The position numbers and the translations under genes are program-made. This document shows positions 1 through 6,122 of a DNA stretch of 7,502 bases, one piece after another (the stretch's first letter is position 1; each line of letters starts with the position of its first letter). The notes beneath the pieces are model-generated. The model made no database searches and had not been told where the DNA came from. It saw only the letters and a list, made by a program, of their open reading frames with translations. Origin of the DNA: JAUWQU01 sp964605095 (GTDB lineage: Bacteria > Planctomycetota > Phycisphaerae > SM23-33); assembly GCA_964605095.1 (NCBI GenBank), contig CAZSBS010000243.1, positions 1 through 7,502 of the forward strand. Direction: 5' to 3'.

Positions 1-1154
1 CCGGTCTGGACACACCCGGCGCCGCCCACGGCGTGGCTGTGTCGGGCACGCGGGCCTTCGTGGCCGATGAGACCGCCGGCTTGCAGGTTATCAACGTGCT
101 GGCTGACGTCTCCGGCGTGACGCGGACCGGCGATGCGACGTACCGCATCGATCTGCCGGGCGCGCTGCCGGACGGCGAGTACAAGGTATTCGTCGGCCCG
201 GAAGTGACGGACCTTGCCGGCAACGCGATGGACCAGAACGCCAACGGCATCGGCGGCGAGATGGCCGACACGCTTGCGTTCAGCTTCACGACGAGCACTG
301 CCTCGCCGGCCCCCTCGGCCGATTCCAGCCTCCCCGGCGACGTCAACGGCGACGGGCTGGTGGACAGTGCCGATTACATCGCCCTCAAGCGGATGATGGG
401 CACGCCTGTCGCGACAGCGGGCCAGTGGCCGGACTTCGATGGCAGCGGCGTGGTGGACCGCGGCGACCTGGCGATGCTGATGGCGAACTTCGGCCGGTCC
501 TCAAACGCCGCATCCAGTGCGTCACCGACCCCTTCGCCCACGCCCGCGTCGTCGGCCGGCGTAGTCTCCACCGTGGCTGACCCGTCACCCGCGGTTGTTG
601 ATGATGCTGCGGCCACCGTGTTGCCGGCGATCATTGATGATTCCGATTCCGAGCCTGCAGGTACGGAACCGGCCTCGGCCATCTCATCGGCAGGCGGCGC
701 AACGAGCGACAGGCCCATCACAAGCACAAGCGCCAGCGCTGACGTGCTGGCGATGTCAGCCGCTGCGTTGCTTTACGACATGGAACCGGCCCTGACTGTT
801 CCGACGAGTGAAGGTTGCACGGTTTGGGACCTTGCCGAGTCCGGCGCGTCTTTGCCGGCTGAGATGGCCGGCCTGCTGCGTCCCAGCCTTGAGCGGATCG
901 CCATCGCAGCCGGCAACGCCGACGTGCTTGCCGACCTGCCGATGGGGCAAGCCGTCAGCGAACTGCCTCTGGACCCGGCCCCAGCCGATGGCGTGGATCT
1001 GCTGCTTCTGAAGACTGTGGACCTGGATGTCCTGCCTGTGGCCCAAAACTCGACCGGACCTTCTTCAAGGTGGCAATTCAGGCCGCCACCCCATAGAATC
1101 CCTTACATGCGGGATTTTTACGACGGTCATTATCCCGGGAGAAGATCGAAGTGA
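1..1154 (+). CDS. Secreted LVIVD-repeat / Ig-like / type I dockerin protein, 3' part (5' end outside window)
   Basis: The reading frame is open from base 3 to the TGA at 1152-1154 and runs in from upstream, so the GTG at 33 is not the real start. The first ~30 visible residues (HGVAVSGTRAFVADETAGLQ) match the LVIVD repeat of bacterial surface beta-propellers. Next is an Ig-like module (about nt 99-300) with the typical TDLAGNAMDQNANGIGGE stretch. At about nt 333-495 is a type I dockerin with two Ca-binding loops, DVNGDGLVDSADY and DFDGSGVVDRGDL. A Ser/Pro/Ala-rich linker and a ~140-residue tail of unknown function follow. By analogy the protein is extracellular and the dockerin binds a cohesin-bearing partner; no cohesin is visible here. 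Dockerins are usually terminal, so the ~215 residues after it are unusual. Third-position GC falls after about nt 1045, so the last ~35 codons may come from a frameshift or rearranged end. Confidence 0.85.
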   Translation, partial: GLDTPGAAHGVAVSGTRAFVADETAGLQVINVLADVSGVTRTGDATYRIDLPGALPDGEYKVFVGPEVTDLAGNAMDQNANGIGGEMADTLAFSFTTSTASPAPSADSSLPGDVNGDGLVDSADYIALKRMMGTPVATAGQWPDFDGSGVVDRGDLAMLMANFGRSSNAASSASPTPSPTPASSAGVVSTVADPSPAVVDDAAATVLPAIIDDSDSEPAGTEPASAISSAGGATSDRPITSTSASADVLAMSAAALLYDMEPALTVPTSEGCTVWDLAESGASLPAEMAGLLRPSLERIAIAAGNADVLADLPMGQAVSELPLDPAPADGVDLLLLKTVDLDVLPVAQNSTGPSSRWQFRPPPHRIPYMRDFYDGHYPGRRSK

Positions 1155-1306
1155 TCTGCAAGGAAGTGAATTACTCGCTGGCCATGGATGAGTGGGCGAA
1201 CCTGCTGGACAGCGGGGCCCTGCCCGAGGGCCAGGTCGCTATCGCCCGTTCGAATCTGGCGGGCCTGAAGGCCGAGAAGGACAACATCTCAAGGAGAAGA
1301 TCGTGA
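1151..1306 (+). CDS. Possible 51-residue small ORF between the dockerin and peptidase genes
   Basis: GTG at 1151 opens a frame that reads ICKEVNYSLAMDEWANLLDS and onward to the TGA at 1304-1306. The start overlaps the dockerin stop (GTGA) and the stop overlaps the next gene's start (TGATG), which would suit translational coupling. GGGAG at 1137-1141 could be its ribosome site. Codons in this frame are strongly GC-ending (such as CTG, GCC, GAG, AAG), whereas the overlapping frame that would extend the peptidase upstream to 1192 is not. A shorter version could begin at ATG 1184. I do not recognise the sequence. It is acidic and probably helical. It could equally be the remnant 3' end of a longer gene whose 5' part was lost. 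Confidence 0.35.
   Translation: MICKEVNYSLAMDEWANLLDSGALPEGQVAIARSNLAGLKAEKDNISRRRS
1291..1297 (+). promoter_or_regulatory. Strong Shine-Dalgarno deciding the peptidase start
   Basis: AAGGAGA lies 8 bases before ATG 1306, which is followed at once by a signal-peptide-like sequence. This favours 1306 over the upstream in-frame GTG at 1192. The surrounding string CTCAAGGAGAAGATCG differs by one base from the leader of the AOR gene on the other strand. Confidence 0.7.
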
Positions 1307-2793
1307 TGATGACCCGCAGTCTATGCCTGATCGCCTGCATGATGGCATCGCAGGCGGCAGCCCAGGATACCCCGGCGACCAAGCCGGTCTCGCAGTCGAG
1401 CACCGAGGACCGCTTCGAGATCCGCAACGTGGAAGGCTGGACCGTCTACATCAACCGTGACGTGCCCAGGCAGTACCCGGAGCAAACGGCCCGGACGTTC
1501 GAGCACCTCAAGTGGGAACTCTACCAGATTAAGCTGGCCGCCCCGGCTGTGGCGGTGGTCAACATGCAGGAGAACAACGCCATCTGGGTCGAGTACAAGG
1601 AGAAGGTGGACCTGTCGTATCACCCGGAGCGGTCCTGGCTGATCGAGAACGGCTACACGATCCCAAGGGATCCCCACTCGTTCATGTCGCTGAGCGTCAA
1701 GACGCACGTGGGGGACAGCTATCGCCACCCGTTCGTCGTGTTTCACGAGCTTGCGCACGGCTATGACTATTACTTCATCGGCAAGGGCCGCGCCTACGGC
1801 AGCAAGGAAAGCCAGGCCAACTACGAGCGCATGATGAAGGAGGGGAAGTACGAGAAGGTCAAGATATGGGACGGCCGGATTGGTTCCCACTACGGCCGGA
1901 CCAACCGCATGGAATACTGGGCCGAAAGCACGGAAGCATATTTCGCCGTCAACGACATCTATCCATTCGTCCGGGCGGAGCTGCGAGAACACGATCCGAA
2001 CATGGCGCGGTTTATCGAACGGTATTGGGGCGTGGAGCCCGAGCATGTGGTGAAGCTGGAAAAGGATCTGGCGGTCTACCAGGAGCAACGGCGGGGGCAG
2101 TCCGGGCGGACGGCGCCTGCCACGAAATCCCCCGCCGCAACGAAGTACATCCCAACCGCCCGTTACGACAAGCGGGACATCAACGGATGGACCGTCTACG
2201 TTAGCCCGCACCTGGTGGATCAGCCGGGGCTCTGTGCGAGCATGGCCAAGCTGTTGAGCTACAAACTGCACATGATCGACCACTTCATCGCCGAACCTGG
2301 CCGCAAGCAGTTGCACGAAATACCGATTTGGCTGGAGATCGGCCAGGCGGGTCCGTACATCCGGTATTGCGGCAGCAGCGAGCAGTTGGCCGGTGAGGGG
2401 GTGAATCCCGACAAGTTCCAGGGCGTGGAGGTGCGCGACCCGCAGCGGATGATGCAGTGGGTGATGCTCCAGCAATCCGACGTGCTGGGCGAACTGGCCC
2501 TGGCCTATTACGACCGCCACGCCGCGAAGAAGGATTCCGAGCTGGGCGGGAAGATCCAGACCGCCTACGAGCAGGCCATCAAGGACGGCAAGTACCAGTC
2601 GGTCCTGCGATTCGACGGCCAGCACGTACCGCATCCCGCCCTGGATAGCAAGAGGCGGTACTTCGCCGAACTGATGGAGAGCTACTTCCTGGTCAATGAT
2701 CGCTACCCGTTTATCCGCTGCGAGCTGAAGGATCAGGATCCGGCCGGGTATGCGTTGATCGCTGGCCTGTGGGAGGGCAACCCGCGTCGGTGA
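1306..2793 (+). CDS. Secreted protein with two tandem zincin-like domains, second domain lacking the zinc site
   Basis: 495 residues. Residues 1-20 form a signal peptide (MMTRSLCLIACMMASQAAAQ), so the protein is exported. Residues ~37-243 and ~287-491 are two copies of one domain, joined by a Thr/Ala/Pro-rich linker (~265-285). Shared landmarks are GWTVYI / GWTVYV near each start and AESTEAYFAVNDIYPFVRAEL-like / AELMESYFLVNDRYPFIRCEL-like near each end. The first copy has H147-E148-L-A-H151, the HExxH zinc/catalytic motif, with candidate third ligands E203, E207 or E210 in EYWAESTEAYF. In the second copy the equivalent stretch is G395-E396-L-A-L399: both histidines are gone but the glutamate and its setting remain. 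This suggests one active metallopeptidase domain plus a catalytically dead, perhaps substrate-binding or regulatory, domain. The fold resembles gluzincins of the anthrax-lethal-factor-like kind, which is inference. The substrate is unknown. Confidence 0.8.
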   Translation: MMTRSLCLIACMMASQAAAQDTPATKPVSQSSTEDRFEIRNVEGWTVYINRDVPRQYPEQTARTFEHLKWELYQIKLAAPAVAVVNMQENNAIWVEYKEKVDLSYHPERSWLIENGYTIPRDPHSFMSLSVKTHVGDSYRHPFVVFHELAHGYDYYFIGKGRAYGSKESQANYERMMKEGKYEKVKIWDGRIGSHYGRTNRMEYWAESTEAYFAVNDIYPFVRAELREHDPNMARFIERYWGVEPEHVVKLEKDLAVYQEQRRGQSGRTAPATKSPAATKYIPTARYDKRDINGWTVYVSPHLVDQPGLCASMAKLLSYKLHMIDHFIAEPGRKQLHEIPIWLEIGQAGPYIRYCGSSEQLAGEGVNPDKFQGVEVRDPQRMMQWVMLQQSDVLGELALAYYDRHAAKKDSELGGKIQTAYEQAIKDGKYQSVLRFDGQHVPHPALDSKRRYFAELMESYFLVNDRYPFIRCELKDQDPAGYALIAGLWEGNPRR

Positions 2794-2803
2794 GCGAGGG
2801 CCA

Positions 2804-2950
2804 TCACTGCATTACCCGCGGGAGGTGGATGATCTCGACCTGCACGCTGCCAGCCCAGCGGTCCCGCAGATGCTCCGCCGCCAGGCGGCGATGGCACATG
2901 TCCGGTTTGGGTTCACTGCACAGCAGGCAGGTGATTGGGCGCATTCGCAT
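2804..2950 (-). pseudogene. C-terminal remnant of a DUF488-type gene
   Basis: About 49 codons, in a frame that begins inside the neighbouring IS30 scar, read RPITCLLCSEPKPDMCHRRL, followed by AAEHLRDRW and a terminal EIIHL region, with a TGA at 2804-2806. The LLCsE...CHRrLaaeyL...hL pattern is the hallmark C-terminus of the DUF488 family, whose biochemical role is not established. Full DUF488 proteins are roughly 120-180 residues and carry an N-terminal conserved region that is absent here. The remnant joins IS30-like sequence directly and is probably not expressed as a functional protein. It ends 10 bases from the convergent peptidase stop. Confidence 0.6.
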
Positions 2951-3025
2951 CTGAAGTGCAACGGTTCGACGCCAGAACACTTCGGCTGGAGTCCGGTAGT
3001 TGAGGCACTTTCTCGGCCGGGATAT
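2951..3025 (-). mobile_element. Remnant of an IS30-family transposase (C-terminal end)
   Basis: The first 25 codons after the adenylating-enzyme stop codon, in the same frame, read SRPRKCLNYRTPAEVF, then WRRTVALQ. The RPRKxLxYxTPxEVF...VALQ pattern is the conserved C-terminal end of IS30-family transposases. The DDE catalytic core is missing, and I saw no terminal inverted repeats or target duplication, so this is an old, truncated insertion scar. One side is fused to the DUF488 remnant and the other abuts the TGA of the upstream gene with no spacer. Confidence 0.6.
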
Positions 3026-3868
3026 TCACAGGTCGATTGTCTGCCAGTCATCCCCGAGCAGGTCGAACAAGAGCAGGCGTTGGGTTTGCGGCTCGTCGGG
3101 GTTTATCAGCAGGCGGGCGGCACGGGCGGCCATGAGGTGGGCGGCCACGGCGGCGGTGAACGGCAGATTGCCGAGTCGCTTCTCGACGCCGGTTTTCTCG
3201 CCGGCGTATAGCTTGTCGATGAGGTCTCCGCCGGGCGGGCACAGGCCGACCTGGCCGGACCATCCCCCGATTGCGCCGTGGATGAGCGGCAGGCCGCCAG
3301 CGGCGCACAGCGCGGCCAGGCCGCGCCGGGCGGGAATGCTGTCCAGGCAGTCCAGCACGACGTCCACGCCGGCAAGGGCGCCGGGCGCGAGGTCCTGAAA
3401 GGACGACCCGTAAGCGACGAACTCGACGGCGGGGTTCACGGCCGCGACGCGAACGCGGGCCTGCTGGGCCTTGGGCTGGCCGAGCGCCTCGCCTGTTGCC
3501 AGGACCTGGCGGTTGAGGTTGCTCTCGACGAAGCTGTCACCGTCGATGCCCAGAATCCGTCCGACGCCCAGCCGGGCCAGGCACTCGACGATGTGCCCGC
3601 CGAGTCCGCCAAGGCCCACAACCGCGGCTGAGCTGTCCAGCAGGCGTGCCTGCTGCGAGCAGGAGATCGCGGGGACGTTGCGGTCGTAACGCTCGGGGAT
3701 GATGCCGCGGGTCAGGGCGAAATGCTCCACCTCACGCAGTGGCAGGTGCGTACGCGCCGCGATTGCCTGGGCCTGCGAGCCTGTGATGCCGCGTGCGCCG
3801 GCGGGCAGGGCCTGGTCGAATGCGCCTGCCAGGAGGTTTCTCTCGGCGTCGGTCGGCATTCGCATCAT
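3026..3868 (-). CDS. HesA/MoeB/ThiF-family adenylating enzyme (sulfur-carrier activation)
   Basis: 280 residues, E1-like Rossmann fold. Nucleotide-binding GLGGLG is at residues 85-90 and the ATP/Mg site IDGDSFVESNLNRQ is at 108-121 (D109, N117, N119, R120). K133 and D176 (in VVLDCLDS) complete the site. Such enzymes adenylate the C-terminal glycine of a MoaD/ThiS-type carrier before it is loaded with sulfur. The partner is encoded immediately upstream and overlaps by four bases (ATGA). Residues ~25-60 look like a small helix-turn-helix-like N-terminal extension, as in the short HesA-type proteins that accompany AOR genes. The two CxxC zinc motifs of classical MoeB/ThiF are absent. Short AOR-linked homologues, as I recall them, also end near a sequence like LLGDDWQTIDL, so I read the gene as complete despite the transposase scar directly behind its stop. 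The role in tungstopterin sulfuration is inferred from context. Confidence 0.85.
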   Translation of the reverse strand: MMRMPTDAERNLLAGAFDQALPAGARGITGSQAQAIAARTHLPLREVEHFALTRGIIPERYDRNVPAISCSQQARLLDSSAAVVGLGGLGGHIVECLARLGVGRILGIDGDSFVESNLNRQVLATGEALGQPKAQQARVRVAAVNPAVEFVAYGSSFQDLAPGALAGVDVVLDCLDSIPARRGLAALCAAGGLPLIHGAIGGWSGQVGLCPPGGDLIDKLYAGEKTGVEKRLGNLPFTAAVAAHLMAARAARLLINPDEPQTQRLLLFDLLGDDWQTIDL

Positions 3869-4089
3869 CCGCCCCCCACGGCCGGGAACAGGGCGATGAT
3901 GTCCCCCGCCACGATCACGCGATCCAGCGGCGAGTACTGTCCGTTTACCAGCGGTAGGGAGACTTCCTTCTCGGGGATTTCCAGTTGTCGCACGAGGTCG
4001 CGCAGGGCGGTTCCTTCGGGCAGGTCCATCGCGGTCCGGTTGAACCTGCCCTGCCGAAAGACCGCGAATAATCGGACTTCAACCTGCAT
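3865..4089 (-). CDS. MoaD/ThiS-like ubiquitin-fold sulfur carrier
   Basis: 74 residues, the usual size of MoaD/ThiS proteins. It starts MQVEVRLFAVFRQGRF (first beta-hairpin), has a central LPEGTALRDLVRQL helix and a VNGQYSPLDRVIVAGDIIAL strand pair, and ends FPAVGGG. The exposed C-terminal Gly-Gly is the residue pair that is adenylated and thiocarboxylated. I chose ATG 4089, 13 bases after the AOR stop, rather than ATG 4146, because the family fold starts exactly there and the extra 19 residues would lie inside AOR. The stop overlaps the start of the adenylating enzyme by ATGA, implying coupled translation. It probably donates the dithiolene sulfurs of the pyranopterin cofactor used by AOR. 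A role in another thiolation pathway cannot be excluded. Confidence 0.85.
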   Translation of the reverse strand: MQVEVRLFAVFRQGRFNRTAMDLPEGTALRDLVRQLEIPEKEVSLPLVNGQYSPLDRVIVAGDIIALFPAVGGG

Positions 4090-4102
4090 TGGACGGTCCC
4101 GC

Positions 4103-5896
4103 TCAAAGCCCAAGTTGTGCGAGTTTTTCCTTGGTGGGCACTCCACCGGGCGTCCAGCCGCGTTCCTTGTAGTAGTTGGGCAGCAGTTCGGGGAGCCTAT
4201 GGACGAGGCCCTTGGGGGCGCCCTCGGTCAGCGGCTCGGTAAGCAGTCGTTTGGGCAGCGTGTCCTGGTCGGGCTTAATGCCAGCGGCCTGGTTGAAGAG
4301 GCGTTCCATGTTCCAGATCCGCTCACCGGCGGTCATGACGTCGTCGGTGGTCCAGTCCAGGCCGATGATGGCGTTGATCAAGTCGCGGTAGTCGTCGCCG
4401 CCGATGGCGAAGCTGGTGAACAGGCAGAGCCCTAGCGAGTCGATGACGGCGGTGAGGTCCTGGAAGGCCTTTGCCCAGACGGCCTTGCCTTCGATACTGA
4501 GCGGGTCGAGCTTCTGCGGCACGCCGAGGATTTCCGCGGAGATCATGTACCCGCGGACGTGGCAGCCGCCGCGGTTGCTGGTGGCGAACTGCAAGCCCTG
4601 GCCCTGTACGCCTCGCGGGTCGTAGGCGGGCAGCTCGAGCTTCTTGACGCTCATCGACAACTCCGGCGCGCCGTACATCTCAGCCAGCCTGTACGAGCCG
4701 AGCGCCAGCTTGGCCCCGAAGCCCTCGCCGGCGCCCATCTTGCGGGTCCACTCGACGATCGCCTCGTCCGAGCCGAACTTGATCGCCGGACCGTCAATGT
4801 CCGCCGCGGGGATGAGCCCGCGCTGGCAAAGCTCCATCGCGCAGGCGATGGTCGCCCCGGCGCTGATGGTGTCCAGCCCGTATTCGTTGCAGTGCTTATT
4901 GGCCCTGATGACGGCGTCAAGGTTCTTCACGCCGCAGTCGGCCGTGTAGGCCCAGATGGTCTCGTACTCGGGGCCGCCGCCCTCGACGTCGCCTGACTTG
5001 CAGTACCGCCCGCACGCAATCGGGCAGCGGTAGCAGACGTCCTTGCCCGTGAGGTACTTCTCGGCCAGAACCTCGCCGGATGCTTGGTCGGCGTCGGGGA
5101 AGATCGCCGTCTGGAAGTTCCGCGTCGGGTAGGCGCCGCTCTCGTTGATGACGTTGACAAGCGCGGCCGTGCCGTACGTCGGCAGCACCTTGCTGGTTAC
5201 CGGATGCTCGCGGATCTTGGTGCGGACAGCCTTGAGTACCTCCTCGGTCCTGGCGGCGTCGGCGGGGGCGACCTTGCCCGTGCCGCGCACGACGATGGCC
5301 TTGAGGTTCTTGCTTCCCATGACCGCCCCGACTCCGCTTCTCCCAGCCGCGCGGTACTTATCGTTCATAACGGCGGCGAGGAGGCTCTTTCTTTCCCCGG
5401 CCGGGCCTATGGTAAGCACGTGGGCCTTGGGATCGCCGAAGGCCTCCAGCAGCTTGTCGGTCGTCTCGCAGACGAGCTTTCCCCACAGGCCCGACGCGTC
5501 GCACAGTTCGGCCTTGTCGTCGCGAATGGCCAGGTAGACGGGCTTTGGCGAGGCGCCCTCGAATATGATCATGTCGTAGCCGGCGAACTTGAGTTCGGCG
5601 CCCCAGTATCCGCCGGAGTTGCTGCACGCGACGGTGCCGCTCAGCGGGCTTTTGGTGATAACCATGTACCTGCCCGAAGCCGGGGCGGTCGTGCCCGTCA
5701 GCGGCCCGGTGGCCAGGATGAGCTTGTTTGCCGGCGAGAGCGCATCGACCTTCGGGTCGATTTCCCGGGTGAGGTAGTAGGTGCCCAGGCCACGCCCGCC
5801 GACAAACTTCGCGGCAGTCTTTGGATCGATCGCCTCGGTCGCCAGGCGCCCGCTGGTAAGGTTCACTCGCAGAAGCTTGCCGCAGTAAGCACTCAT
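4103..5896 (-). CDS. aor: Tungsten-type aldehyde:ferredoxin oxidoreductase (AOR family)
   Basis: 597 residues, a full-length AOR-family enzyme (the Pyrococcus enzyme is ~605). These cytoplasmic enzymes oxidise aldehydes to carboxylic acids, or run in reverse, using a tungsto-bispterin and one 4Fe-4S cluster, with ferredoxin as electron partner. Cluster ligands are C288, C291 and C295 (CYRCPIAC) and C491 (DSLGLC), at almost the same numbers as in the Pyrococcus protein (288, 291, 295, 494). The N-terminal domain has the family's GGRGLGTYYL and GPLTGTTAPASGRY stretches, and the pterin-site signature NRGGCHVRGY has H446. The second DxxGL(C/D) pterin motif is intact (D487). The first reads NEYGLD, with Asn337 in place of the usual Asp. 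ATG 5896 is supported by AAGGAGA six bases upstream. The gene leads an operon with the sulfur carrier and adenylating enzyme. The substrate cannot be told from the sequence. Confidence 0.95.
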   Translation of the reverse strand: MSAYCGKLLRVNLTSGRLATEAIDPKTAAKFVGGRGLGTYYLTREIDPKVDALSPANKLILATGPLTGTTAPASGRYMVITKSPLSGTVACSNSGGYWGAELKFAGYDMIIFEGASPKPVYLAIRDDKAELCDASGLWGKLVCETTDKLLEAFGDPKAHVLTIGPAGERKSLLAAVMNDKYRAAGRSGVGAVMGSKNLKAIVVRGTGKVAPADAARTEEVLKAVRTKIREHPVTSKVLPTYGTAALVNVINESGAYPTRNFQTAIFPDADQASGEVLAEKYLTGKDVCYRCPIACGRYCKSGDVEGGGPEYETIWAYTADCGVKNLDAVIRANKHCNEYGLDTISAGATIACAMELCQRGLIPAADIDGPAIKFGSDEAIVEWTRKMGAGEGFGAKLALGSYRLAEMYGAPELSMSVKKLELPAYDPRGVQGQGLQFATSNRGGCHVRGYMISAEILGVPQKLDPLSIEGKAVWAKAFQDLTAVIDSLGLCLFTSFAIGGDDYRDLINAIIGLDWTTDDVMTAGERIWNMERLFNQAAGIKPDQDTLPKRLLTEPLTEGAPKGLVHRLPELLPNYYKERGWTPGGVPTKEKLAQLGL

Positions 5897-5902
5897 CGGT
5901 CT

Positions 5903-5909
5903 TCTCCTT
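5903..5909 (-). promoter_or_regulatory. Ribosome binding site of the AOR gene
   Basis: AAGGAGA on the minus strand, six bases before ATG 5896. It sits in a longer string, CTCAAGGAGAAGACCG, nearly identical to the leader of the tandem peptidase gene (1288-1303, plus strand). Confidence 0.75.
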
Positions 5910-5988
5910 GAGCCACGAGGATAATCGCGCCGCCGGGCGGCAAGGCCCGTTCGCGCCAGCCGAGTGAATAATATGCCGACAACATGGC

Positions 5989-6017
5989 AGTATTCCGGCC
6001 GCGAAGCGTTATGTCAA
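5989..6017 (-). promoter_or_regulatory. Sigma-70-like promoter of the AOR operon
   Basis: On the minus strand, a perfect -35 TTGACA (6017-6012) is followed by a 17-base spacer and AATACT (5994-5989), a 4/6 match to the -10 box. Transcription would start near 5982, leaving a leader of about 85 bases before the AOR ATG. The -35 overlaps the inverted repeat at 6006-6032. Confidence 0.55.
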
Positions 6018-6032
6018 GAAAACTCATAACGC
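6006..6032. promoter_or_regulatory. Inverted repeat over the AOR -35 box, candidate operator
   Basis: GCGTTATG (6006-6013) and CATAACGC (6025-6032) are perfect 8-base inverted arms around an 11-base centre, and the -35 hexamer falls partly within the arm. A dimeric regulator binding here would block RNA polymerase. The arms are AT-containing in a GC-rich region. It could instead be an RNA hairpin at the end of read-through from the PEP-CTERM gene. Confidence 0.4.
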
Positions 6033-6051
6033 GCGGACGCCCGGTCCGCGC
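6031..6051. repeat. Perfect 8-bp palindrome, hairpin
   Basis: GCGCGGAC (6031-6038), a 5-base loop, then GTCCGCGC (6044-6051). It shares two bases with the adjacent operator-like repeat. It may be part of the transcription end of the PEP-CTERM gene, but no T-run follows on the minus strand. Confidence 0.45.
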
Positions 6052-6057
6052 AGGCAA

Positions 6058-6083
6058 GACGCCCGGGCGATCATCCGGGCGTC
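6058..6083 (-). terminator. Likely terminator hairpin of the PEP-CTERM gene
   Basis: GACGCCCGG (6058-6066) and CCGGGCGTC (6075-6083) form a perfect 9-bp GC-rich stem with an 8-base loop, 39 bases after the stop of the minus-strand PEP-CTERM gene. Only a weak TCTTG tract follows on the minus strand, so classical intrinsic termination is uncertain. Confidence 0.45.
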
Positions 6084-6122
6084 GAGCAAGCAACCAGTCA
6101 GCAAGCACTGGGAAGGCAGGGA

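Noticed and set aside
1192..1305. Upstream extension of the peptidase to GTG 1192
   Set aside because: The extension has poor codon character and no ribosome site, and it would bury the signal peptide that begins at 1306.
1321..2634. 437-codon open frame on the minus strand opposite the tandem peptidase gene
   Set aside because: It lies wholly opposite a gene with signal peptide, domain repeats and good ribosome site. Its translation is Val/Leu/Arg/His-rich with no domain, as expected from the complement of GC-rich codons.
3026..3040. Truncation of the adenylating enzyme by the IS30 insertion
   Set aside because: The missing CxxC zinc motifs suggested this at first, but short AOR-linked HesA-type proteins, as I recall them, naturally end at an equivalent point, so the gene appears complete.
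5084..5911. 275-codon open frame on the plus strand opposite AOR
   Set aside because: Antisense of a clear, full-length AOR gene, with no recognisable domain; a by-product of high GC content.
5893..6108. 71-codon minus-strand frame upstream of AOR
   Set aside because: It covers the AOR promoter, ribosome site and palindromes, and has no family resemblance.
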